Shown in pieces: positions 43,488 to 50,943 of a DNA stretch of 64,000 nucleotides. A program made the position numbers and the translations under genes. Source of the stretch: Lutimaribacter_A marinistellae. GTDB taxonomy: Bacteria > Pseudomonadota > Alphaproteobacteria > Rhodobacterales > Rhodobacteraceae. The stretch covers positions 1-64,000 of the forward strand of contig NZ_JBHRXI010000017.1 in assembly GCF_042648365.1 (NCBI RefSeq). Direction: 5' to 3'. The notes below the pieces were generated by a model. It worked only from the letters and a program-made list of their open reading frames with translations, did not search any database and was not told the DNA's origin. Position 1 is the first letter of the stretch, and each line of letters begins with the position of its first letter.

Positions 43488-44435
43488 ATGCAAATATTCC
43501 TCATTCGGCGAAGCCTCGGCTTTCTGGCGACGCTCTTCGCGATCTCGATCATCGTCTTTCTCGTGATGAACGTACTGCCGGGCGATCCTGCAGTCACGAT
43601 ACTTGGAATCGACTCGACCGAAGATGCACGCGCGACTCTTCGTGCCGAGCTTGGGCTCGACCGTCCGATCTGGCAGCGGTACGGCGATTGGGTCTGGGGT
43701 GCAGTCCGCGGCGACTTCGGGACGAGTTACTTCTTTCGCGTGCCGGTGTCGGAACTGATCGCTGAACGTCTGCCGTTGACCCTGTCGCTGGCCGCGCTGG
43801 CAATGCTGCTTACGGTCCTGTTGGGCGTGTCCCTCGGTGTCGTCGCGGCGGCCAATCACGGGCGGAGCGGGGATTGGGTCATCATGTTTCTCAGCCAACT
43901 CGGTATCGCCGTGCCGGCATTTTGGCTGTCGATCCTTCTGGTTCTTCTTTTTGCGGTCAAATTGCGCTGGCTTCCGCCCGGAGGTTTTCCGGGTTGGGAC
44001 GACCCGCTTCTCGCCCTTCGTTCCCTGATTCTACCGACGGTTGCGTTGGCGCTTGTTCAATCGGCTGTGCTGGCACGGGTGACGCGGTCCTCCGCGCTCG
44101 AGGTGATGCGACTGGATTTCGTTCGGACGGCACGCGCGACCGGTTTGCCGCGTGGCCGGATCTGGGGCAGGCACATTCTGCCCAATGCTCTCGTCCCAAT
44201 CGTGACGATCGTGGGAATGCAGGTCGCAGGCGTCGTGACTGGGACAATCGTGATCGAGAACGTGTTCTACCTGCCGGGTTTGGGCCGTTTGGTGTTCCAG
44301 TCCATCGCGAACCGCGATCTCTTCACGGTTCAAGCGCTCGTCGTGATGTTTGCGGCCATTGTAGTGACGGCGAATTTTCTCGTCGATGTCATCTACGCGC
44401 TGATCGATCCTCGCTTGAAGGGACGGCTGGCATGA
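43488..44435 (+). CDS. ABC transporter permease, DppB/OppB type
   Basis: A 315-residue membrane protein with six spans. It starts with the typical IFLIRRSLGFLATLFAISI and has MNVLPGDPA, LGLDRPIWQRYGDWVWGA and the cytoplasmic coupling loop RTARATGLPRGRIWGRHILP (EAA motif). The last helix and the end IYALIDPRLKG are as in DppB. It pairs with the next gene product to form the channel. The stop overlaps the next start by four bases. Confidence 0.93.
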   Translation: MQIFLIRRSLGFLATLFAISIIVFLVMNVLPGDPAVTILGIDSTEDARATLRAELGLDRPIWQRYGDWVWGAVRGDFGTSYFFRVPVSELIAERLPLTLSLAALAMLLTVLLGVSLGVVAAANHGRSGDWVIMFLSQLGIAVPAFWLSILLVLLFAVKLRWLPPGGFPGWDDPLLALRSLILPTVALALVQSAVLARVTRSSALEVMRLDFVRTARATGLPRGRIWGRHILPNALVPIVTIVGMQVAGVVTGTIVIENVFYLPGLGRLVFQSIANRDLFTVQALVVMFAAIVVTANFLVDVIYALIDPRLKGRLA

Positions 44436-45253
44436 ACAAACGACATGTGAACCTGCGTTTGGGTGCGGTGCTTGTGGGGGTCATGACGGCCGTCGCTGCA
44501 GTGTCGTTGTTCTGGACGCCATATGACGTCACGCAATTGGCGATCTCGCAGAAATTTCAGCCGCCATCGCCGGCACATTGGTTGGGAACCGACCAGCTTG
44601 GCCGCGATGTCGTCAGCTTGTTGATGGCGGCCTCGGTCAACTCGCTCACCGTGGCGTTCGTGGCTGTCGGTATCGGTGGAACAATTGGCACCGCGCTCGG
44701 CCTCGCAGCGTCGGCCTGGGGAGGGTGGATCGAGACCCTTGTGATGCGATTGGCCGATCTGGGGTTTGCCTTTCCGGCGCTGCTGTTTGCGATCATGCTG
44801 GCGGCGGCATTTGGCCCGTCACTGACCAACGCAATTCTCGCCATCGCTTTCATCAACATCCCGATTTTTGCGCGCGTCGCGAGGGGGGCTGCAAACCAGG
44901 TCTGGACGCGCGACTTTGTACTGGCGGGACAAGTTGCCGGTCTGGGGCGCTTGCGCCTGACCATTGATCACGTGCTTCCCAACATCGCGGCCCCGATTAT
45001 CGTGCAGGCGACGATCGAATTTGCCGTTGCCATCCTCGCCGAAGCGGCGCTGAGCTATCTTGGCCTCGGCGCCCAACCTCCGATGCCGTCGTGGGGGCGG
45101 ATGCTGGCAGAGGCGCAGACCCTGATGTATCTCGCGCCCGAACTGGCCATCTATCCGGGGCTTTGCATCATCGTCGCTGTCTTGGGCTTTGGCCTGTTGG
45201 GCGACGGGTTGCGGGACATCACCGATCCCCGACTGACGAGGGCGCGCGCATGA
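44432..45253 (+). CDS. ABC transporter permease, DppC/OppC type
   Basis: A 273-residue membrane protein with six spans. Family landmarks are PSPAHWLGTDQLGRDVVSL after the first helix, the EAA loop around DFVLAGQVAGLGRLRLTIDH, and EAALSYLGLGAQPPMPSWGRML with the final GDGLRDITDPRL. It forms the translocation channel with the DppB-type partner. ATG 44432 overlaps the upstream stop; the longer frame starting in the previous gene is not used. The stop overlaps the next ATG, so the operon is translated in a tightly linked way. Confidence 0.94.
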   Translation: MNKRHVNLRLGAVLVGVMTAVAAVSLFWTPYDVTQLAISQKFQPPSPAHWLGTDQLGRDVVSLLMAASVNSLTVAFVAVGIGGTIGTALGLAASAWGGWIETLVMRLADLGFAFPALLFAIMLAAAFGPSLTNAILAIAFINIPIFARVARGAANQVWTRDFVLAGQVAGLGRLRLTIDHVLPNIAAPIIVQATIEFAVAILAEAALSYLGLGAQPPMPSWGRMLAEAQTLMYLAPELAIYPGLCIIVAVLGFGLLGDGLRDITDPRLTRARA

Positions 45254-46203
45254 TTGACGCCCGAAACATCACCGTCAATTTCGGTTCGGCAACTGCGCTG
45301 CGCGAGATCTCGATCCGTTTGGAGGCAGGGCAGCGGTTGGGAGTCGTTGGAGAGTCGGGCTGCGGCAAGTCGATGTTGGGGCTTGCATTGATGGGTATGT
45401 TGCCCGATGCCGCGCGACTGACCGGCGAATTGCATGTCAACGGTCGCGACATGGCGCGCGCATCCGAACGTGAATGGCGAGGTCTGCGTGCGCGCAGCAT
45501 AGCGATGATCTTTCAGGAACCATTGGCCGCGCTGAACCCGCTGCGCCGGGTTGGCGACACGGTGATGGAGCCTCTTCGTCGTCATATGGGAATGGATCGC
45601 GCGACAGCCCGTGCACGCGCATTGGCGCTTTTCGAGGAAACCGGCATTCAGGACCCGGCTGCAAAGCTTCGCCAATACCCTCACGAACTGTCCGGTGGGC
45701 AGCGTCAGCGCGTGCTGATAGCGCTGGCGCTGGCCTGCGATCCGTCGCTTCTTATCGCGGATGAACCGACCACAGCGCTCGACGCTCACGTCGCTCTCAG
45801 GATCACGGATTTGCTTGTGCGATTGGCCCGAAATCGCGGAATGGCCCTGATGTTCATCAGCCACGATCTCGCGGCGGTCGCACGAACGGCTGAGGAATTG
45901 GTGGTTATGTACGGCGGAGAAATCGTGGAACGTGGAGCGACCGCCGACATCCTTGCCGATCCGCGTCATCCCTACACGAAGGGTCTGCTATCCGCGCGTC
46001 CGCCGCTGGCAGCGGGTCACCTGCGCGAACGCCTGCCCGTGATACCCGGGTCGGTCCCGGGGTTGATGCAACTTCCCCGAGGATGCCGGTTTTCGGGGCG
46101 CTGTGCGGTGGAGCTGCCGCGCTGCGCAGATGTCCGCCCCGACGAACGCGAAACCGGGGTAGGGCGGAGTGCGGCCTGCCACTTGGTAGGAGAGGCCCGA
46201 TGA
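45250..46203 (+). CDS. ABC transporter ATP-binding protein, DppD/OppD type
   Basis: A 317-residue ATPase of the importer. Walker A is GESGCGKS, the Q-loop lies in IAMIFQEPLAALNPL, the ABC signature is LSGGQRQR and Walker B is LLIADEPTTALD, followed by MFISHDL. The C-terminal oligopeptide-type region contains RGCRFSGRCA with further cysteines (RCAD, ACHL), typical of the iron-sulfur cluster of DppD-like subunits. ATG 45250 overlaps the permease stop; the frame extends into that gene without support. It works as a pair with the next gene product. Confidence 0.94.
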   Translation: MIDARNITVNFGSATALREISIRLEAGQRLGVVGESGCGKSMLGLALMGMLPDAARLTGELHVNGRDMARASEREWRGLRARSIAMIFQEPLAALNPLRRVGDTVMEPLRRHMGMDRATARARALALFEETGIQDPAAKLRQYPHELSGGQRQRVLIALALACDPSLLIADEPTTALDAHVALRITDLLVRLARNRGMALMFISHDLAAVARTAEELVVMYGGEIVERGATADILADPRHPYTKGLLSARPPLAAGHLRERLPVIPGSVPGLMQLPRGCRFSGRCAVELPRCADVRPDERETGVGRSAACHLVGEAR

Positions 46204-46991
46204 CCGTCTTGCTGGAAGTCGAGCGTCTGACCCGTCGATATCCGCGTCCCCGCAAACAGGTGCTCCGGCCGGAACCTCCTTTGGTTGCACTGGATCAGGT
46301 CAGCTTTGCACTCGGTGCGGGCCGCACATTGGGCGTCGTAGGTGAAAGCGGGTCTGGCAAAACCACGCTGGCGCGGCTGGTCATGGGGTTCGAAACACCC
46401 GATGCGGGCCGCATTCGTTTGAACGGCAAGGAGCTTGACCAAAAGGGTCGGCGCGGCGCGCTGCAAATGGTGTTTCAGGACCCGTTCGGTTCGCTTGACC
46501 CGCGTCGCCCGGTCGGCTGGTCCGTAGCGCAACCGCTTCGCGCCTTGGGTAAGAGTGATACGCGGACCGAAACCGAGGAAGCCCTGTCGCGGGTCGGATT
46601 GTCGGCGGCGGACGGCGCGCGTTACCCGCACGAGTTCTCGGGCGGACAGCGCCAGCGGATCGCAATCGCGCGAGCGATCATCACGCGCCCACGCCTGCTG
46701 GTCGCGGACGAGGCCGTTTCCGCCCTCGATGTGTCGGTGCGGGCGCAGATCCTGAACCTGCTGATGGACCTGCAGGACGCGTTCGGCATGGCAATGCTGT
46801 TTATCAGCCACGACCTCGCCGTTGTGTCCAGCCTCTGCGACGACCTCATCGTATTGCGGAACGGCAAGACGATCGAACATGGTCCGGCTCAGCGCATTTT
46901 GGCCGAACCGGGCGCGGATTACACCCAGACACTGATCGCCGCCGCGCAGGTTGCACCGTCGGCGGCACTAGCCACGAAAGAGACCCGATGA
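46200..46991 (+). CDS. ABC transporter ATP-binding protein, DppF/OppF type
   Basis: A 263-residue ATPase. Walker A is GESGSGKTT, the Q-loop is LQMVFQDPFGSLDP, the signature is FSGGQRQR and Walker B is LLVADEAVSALD with FISHDLAVV after it. It is slightly shorter than many OppF proteins and lacks the cysteine-rich C-terminal region, which the partner has. With the preceding gene it powers uptake. Start and stop both overlap neighbours by four bases. Confidence 0.93.
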   Translation: MTVLLEVERLTRRYPRPRKQVLRPEPPLVALDQVSFALGAGRTLGVVGESGSGKTTLARLVMGFETPDAGRIRLNGKELDQKGRRGALQMVFQDPFGSLDPRRPVGWSVAQPLRALGKSDTRTETEEALSRVGLSAADGARYPHEFSGGQRQRIAIARAIITRPRLLVADEAVSALDVSVRAQILNLLMDLQDAFGMAMLFISHDLAVVSSLCDDLIVLRNGKTIEHGPAQRILAEPGADYTQTLIAAAQVAPSAALATKETR

Positions 46992-47800
46992 CACGCTTCC
47001 TCCACGTCACCGACCTTCATGTTAGCGCGCCGCAGACGAATGACGCGACACGCCAGACCGATACCGTCGCCGCTCTCGACCGTCTGATCGAAGTTGCCCT
47101 TCGTTTGGATCCGAGACCTGACTTCATTGTCGCATCAGGGGATCTGACCAACGTCGGCGACGAGGCAAGCTATCGCCTCCTTGCCGAGCGTTTCGAGGGA
47201 TTTGACATCCCGGTACACATGACGCTGGGCAATCATGATCGCCGCGCCGGGTGGCATTCCGTTTTCCCCGGCCACCACGCCGCCCCGGATGGACCGGTCG
47301 ATCATGACGCAGTACTGGGCGGCGTGCATGTTGTGGCCTTGGACAGTTCGGTTCCCGGCAGGGTGAGCGGCGCGCTGGACGACGAACAGATCGAGCGGGC
47401 CGCCGAAATGTTGGGGCGTAATCCTGACCTGCCTAAGCTAGTCGCGATTCACCATCCTCCGCGCCTTGACCCTTCGCGCAACTTTGCCTGGGCCACCCTG
47501 GATCAACACAGCACGGATCGTCTCGCCTCTCTGTTAGAGGGACGCAGCGTGTTGGCGGTACTGTCGGGACATGTGCACATGAACCGTGTGGCGATGTGGC
47601 ATGGCGTACCCCTCGTGGTGACCATGGGGCAGCAATCGACGGTCGACCTCACGCGTACAGACGCGCTTGCAGTGGTCGAAGGAACGGGATTTGCGATTTG
47701 TGACCTGTTACCATCGGGCTTGCAGACAACCTTTGTTCCGCTTGCCGAGCCGCGCTTGATCAAGGAGATTTCGGTTGACCGCCTGCGCGCGTTTTCCTGA
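46988..47800 (+). CDS. Calcineurin-like metallophosphoesterase (Icc/GpdQ-type phosphodiesterase)
   Basis: A 270-residue cytoplasmic phosphodiesterase of the class III cyclic-nucleotide/glycerophosphodiesterase group. The five dimetal motifs are DLH (residues 8-10), GDLTN, GNHD, the histidine in AIHHPP, and GHVHMNR. Such enzymes cleave cAMP, glycerophosphodiesters or related compounds. The gene overlaps the ABC transporter operon by four bases, so it probably acts on the imported substrate or a product of it; a phosphodiester ligand for the importer is therefore possible. The stop is 33 bases from the end of the convergent metalloprotease gene. Confidence 0.9.
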   Translation: MTRFLHVTDLHVSAPQTNDATRQTDTVAALDRLIEVALRLDPRPDFIVASGDLTNVGDEASYRLLAERFEGFDIPVHMTLGNHDRRAGWHSVFPGHHAAPDGPVDHDAVLGGVHVVALDSSVPGRVSGALDDEQIERAAEMLGRNPDLPKLVAIHHPPRLDPSRNFAWATLDQHSTDRLASLLEGRSVLAVLSGHVHMNRVAMWHGVPLVVTMGQQSTVDLTRTDALAVVEGTGFAICDLLPSGLQTTFVPLAEPRLIKEISVDRLRAFS

Positions 47801-47833
47801 CATCCGGAGGAAGGAACTGGCCGGCTGCCTCAA

Positions 47834-49612
47834 TCACGCCAGCAAGTCAAAAACTTCGCCCGCCAGTTGCAGGCTGATCGATGCCTGTGCCTCGCCATCG
47901 ATCAAAGCCCAGATGATTTGGCCAGTGGGTCGATAAATGACGAAAGCTTCTCTCGCCGCGTCGTCGCCTGCTCGGTCGCCATCAAGTGTTGCCGTGTGGG
48001 CCAGGTTGACCTGAAAATCCTTGGACGTCGCGGTGGAACCAAAGAAGAGCGCATCGCCCTCTGCGGTATTGAAATCCTGCACCCAGTCCGAACCGTGATC
48101 AAGAATCCCAAGATGGAAAAAGCGATCGCCCCCATTGCCGCCATTGATGCGATCATGGCCAAATCCACCATTCACGAAATCGGCACCGTCTCCTCCGAAA
48201 ATCAGATCCGAAAGCGCGCCGCCGGATATCACGTCATTTCCTGACTGGCCTTGCAACTCATCCGAGCCATAGCCGCCTGATAGCGTATCGTGGCCCTCTT
48301 GACCATAAATCAGATCATTGCCACCGCCACCATCCGCGCGATCATCACCCGCGCCGCCGAAGATAATATCACGAAGGTCTGTATCCGCTGGCCCGCCAAT
48401 CAGGCTGTCATTGCCATCGCCGCCATTCACCGTGTCGGTGCCTGTTCCGCCGTCAATGACATCGTCGCCAGAGGCCCCGATCAGCCTGTCCTCGCCATCG
48501 CCGCCCCAAAGCACATCATGTCCTGCGCCTGAGCGGATGTGATTTCCGGCCTGGTTTCCGGCTATGGTGTCGTTTCCCCCACCGGTATCGACATGCTCGA
48601 TCAATGAGCGCAGGTCACCTTGATAGAGATATGGGTTGGCAACGTTACCTCGTGCGAGCTTGGCATCCTCTTCCGGTCCGTTCGCCAAGTTCGCGAGCTG
48701 CGGCATGGAAAATGTCGAAAAGGCACCGGGCCTTAGGTCGATGCTCTGATCCTGATCGTAATTCGAAAAGTCGTAGCGATCCTCGCCTCCACCATCCCAA
48801 ATGGTAAGCAAGATCTTCGCACCATAGGGCGCGCCGAACCCGAGGCCATCAACCGACATTTCGCCGGTGTTCGGATCGAACCGATAGGTACTGTCGCCGT
48901 TATTGGACCCGCCGCCAAAGTTCGCGCCGTACATATGTTGAAGAGCAGCCATGTCGTTCAACATGTAGGTCCAAGGATACTCTTCTTCGCCCGACGCACC
49001 GTTCAAGGGACCCCCGACATAGCCGCGATATGTCATGACCGAGAATTCTTGGCTGTCCTGTTCAGCCGGAAGAGCCGGTAACGTCACGCTGGCGTCGTGC
49101 GACCAGGTTTGTGTCGCATGCCCATGCTTGAGGCCCAGTGCATGACCCACTTCATGCAAAAGGCCGGCAGCATGATGGAACGATCCGAGGAGGGAGGGCC
49201 GATACTGCCCCGTGGTGAACCAGTTATCGCCCACCGCATGCGCACCGATCAGGTTGGGGTCGGGTGGATTGGCTTCGGCTGAACCGATTCCGCCGGGTGC
49301 GTGCAGACCCGGTACGAAATGTTCCGGTCCGTAATCTATCCCCGAAGCCTGTGCGAACCGCAGGTCGCCCCCATCCGAAGGATCATGGGTAAAGGTCAGG
49401 CCGGTGAAAGTGCTCAAGTGTGCGAGGACCAGGTCGAAGATCTGTTCCGCTTCGATCTGCGTGAATGGCGAGAAGTTCTCGACCGTGTTGTAGCCGGAAT
49501 ATGCACGGATTTCCGAGGGAAAGCTGACTGTCAAGTGCGGGCTGTCCCACTTCCAACCCCACAGAATACCATCAATTTCGGGCTCGCCCGTCGGCGCAAC
49601 AGGTATGGGCAT
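47834..49612 (-). CDS. Serralysin-type RTX metallopeptidase (M10B)
   Basis: A 592-residue secreted zinc protease. The zinc motif HEVGHALGLKH is at residues 153-163 and the Met-turn SVMTY near 191-195, both characteristic of metzincins. A Peptidase_M10_C-type region (YRFDPNTGEM, IWDGGGEDRYDFSNY) leads to about thirteen RTX nonapeptides (GGxGxDxx) between about residues 345 and 500. A C-terminal domain of about 80 residues should carry the type I secretion signal. There is no N-terminal signal peptide, as usual. No secretion genes or inhibitor lie beside it. The start ATG 49612 has only a weak ribosome binding site. Confidence 0.92.
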   Translation of the reverse strand: MPIPVAPTGEPEIDGILWGWKWDSPHLTVSFPSEIRAYSGYNTVENFSPFTQIEAEQIFDLVLAHLSTFTGLTFTHDPSDGGDLRFAQASGIDYGPEHFVPGLHAPGGIGSAEANPPDPNLIGAHAVGDNWFTTGQYRPSLLGSFHHAAGLLHEVGHALGLKHGHATQTWSHDASVTLPALPAEQDSQEFSVMTYRGYVGGPLNGASGEEEYPWTYMLNDMAALQHMYGANFGGGSNNGDSTYRFDPNTGEMSVDGLGFGAPYGAKILLTIWDGGGEDRYDFSNYDQDQSIDLRPGAFSTFSMPQLANLANGPEEDAKLARGNVANPYLYQGDLRSLIEHVDTGGGNDTIAGNQAGNHIRSGAGHDVLWGGDGEDRLIGASGDDVIDGGTGTDTVNGGDGNDSLIGGPADTDLRDIIFGGAGDDRADGGGGNDLIYGQEGHDTLSGGYGSDELQGQSGNDVISGGALSDLIFGGDGADFVNGGFGHDRINGGNGGDRFFHLGILDHGSDWVQDFNTAEGDALFFGSTATSKDFQVNLAHTATLDGDRAGDDAAREAFVIYRPTGQIIWALIDGEAQASISLQLAGEVFDLLA

Positions 49613-49698
49613 GATGTCGACCCCACAAGAGGAAAATCACCAAGCAAGTGCTACTGCATTCAAGCAGCTTTCCGACTGTTCGTCATCTGTGCCCGCTC

Positions 49699-50457
49699 TC
49701 AATCTCCTGAAGAGATCGAAATCGACCTGCAGTAATCGACGAGTTCCACGCTTTCTTGTGCGCTCTCACGGATTGATCTTGGATCAGTCCCGATAAGTGT
49801 CACCACGGCCTGAGCCTCATCCTGCCAGTCGAGGATCGGTGCCGCCATCGCAACGAGACCCGGGATAAACAGCCCTTCGACGCTTGCAAAACCTTTCCTA
49901 CGGATATCCTTTACCAAGGCATCCACTTCGTCAGATGTCGTTTCCTGAGCTTGGGCCAATTCGTCATTTAGCAGGCCAGTCAAAGGCGCCCGTGGTGCCC
50001 AAGCAAGAAATGCGCGCCCGGTGGCAGAGCCCAGCAATGGCATCACCGTACCAAGGCCCATGGACGTTACGGTCGGCGTCGCGGCCCTTTCCCAGCGTAC
50101 GACTGTGGCACCGCGATCACCCCAAACCGACAGAAGCGCGCTCATGCCTGTTGCATCCGCGAGTTCGTGCAAGCCGTCCGCGGCATGGTTCACGAAATCG
50201 TTGCGTCCAATCGCCGCTAGCCCCAGTTTCACGGCGCCCGGTCCAAGGTCGTATTTTCCGGACTTGCCTGCTTGGGTCACCATCCCTGCGACCAGAAAAG
50301 AGGCAAGGTATCGATGCACCTTGCTCACCGGCATGGAACATTCCCGCGCAAGATCGGACAAGGAGACGGGGCCGGATCGCTTCGCCATCGCACGAAGAAC
50401 CTCGAGTGCTGCGTCCAGCGAACTCAGGCCGCCGCCCTCGCGCCGGCTATCGGTCAT
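49699..50457 (-). CDS. IclR-family transcriptional regulator
   Basis: A 252-residue IclR regulator. The winged helix-turn-helix covers SSLDAALEVLRAMAKRSGPV and LARECSMPVSKVHRYLASFL; the effector-binding domain runs from about residue 90 to the end, with GSATGRAFLAW in the expected place. IclR proteins often control aromatic catabolic pathways and respond to the substrate. The gene overlaps the end of the thioesterase gene by eleven bases on the same strand, and both are divergent from the monooxygenase-ligase gene, so it is the probable regulator of that locus. ATG 50457 is chosen; the frame is open to 50565 inside the thioesterase gene. Confidence 0.9.
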   Translation of the reverse strand: MTDSRREGGGLSSLDAALEVLRAMAKRSGPVSLSDLARECSMPVSKVHRYLASFLVAGMVTQAGKSGKYDLGPGAVKLGLAAIGRNDFVNHAADGLHELADATGMSALLSVWGDRGATVVRWERAATPTVTSMGLGTVMPLLGSATGRAFLAWAPRAPLTGLLNDELAQAQETTSDEVDALVKDIRRKGFASVEGLFIPGLVAMAAPILDWQDEAQAVVTLIGTDPRSIRESAQESVELVDYCRSISISSGD

Positions 50458-50854
50458 TGTCCAGTATGGCGCGCAACGCGTTAGTGTCACCTGCGGCCAT
50501 CCGCCCGTCGCGATCGACAAAAACACCGCGGGTTTCGATCCCTTCGGCGCACACCCGTTCGCCATTCATGACCGCGTAATGCACCGAAAGGCTTTTTGCT
50601 GACCAGTCGCAACGGGCGAGGACGATGTCCAACGCGTCGCCATCTCGTATGGGCGAGCGGAATTTGACGCGAACCTCCATCAGGCCGAGGCCGACGGACC
50701 CGATCTTTTCGCACAAGACTGAATGCCCGCCATGTTGGCGAATCCAATCGTGAAAGGTCGCGTCGAGCCATTTGCAGATATTGGGATAATACACGATGCC
50801 TGCGGGGTCGCAGTCGCCGAAACTGGTTTGGTGACGATAGGTATGAACGGCCAC
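50447..50854 (-). CDS. 4-hydroxybenzoyl-CoA-type acyl-CoA thioesterase
   Basis: A 135-residue hotdog-fold thioesterase. The catalytic region HQTSFGDCDPAGIVYYPN contains the aspartate of the 4-HBT family (DCDPAGIV), and KFRSPIRDGDALDIV follows as in relatives. Such enzymes hydrolyse aryl-CoA esters such as 4-hydroxybenzoyl-CoA or gentisyl-CoA. The start is taken as GTG 50854 behind GGAAAAG; the frame is open to 51028 but would overlap the divergent gene. Its place beside the aryl-CoA ligase/monooxygenase suggests it releases the free hydroxylated acid from its CoA ester. Confidence 0.85.
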   Translation of the reverse strand: MAVHTYRHQTSFGDCDPAGIVYYPNICKWLDATFHDWIRQHGGHSVLCEKIGSVGLGLMEVRVKFRSPIRDGDALDIVLARCDWSAKSLSVHYAVMNGERVCAEGIETRGVFVDRDGRMAAGDTNALRAILDNDR

Positions 50855-50943
50855 GAGCTTTTCCGTATTGCAAAATGTATTGCGACATTCGGAAAAGTCG
50901 ATAACACTGATGCGTGTGCGTGTCGAGTGCCGGGGAGGGGATA

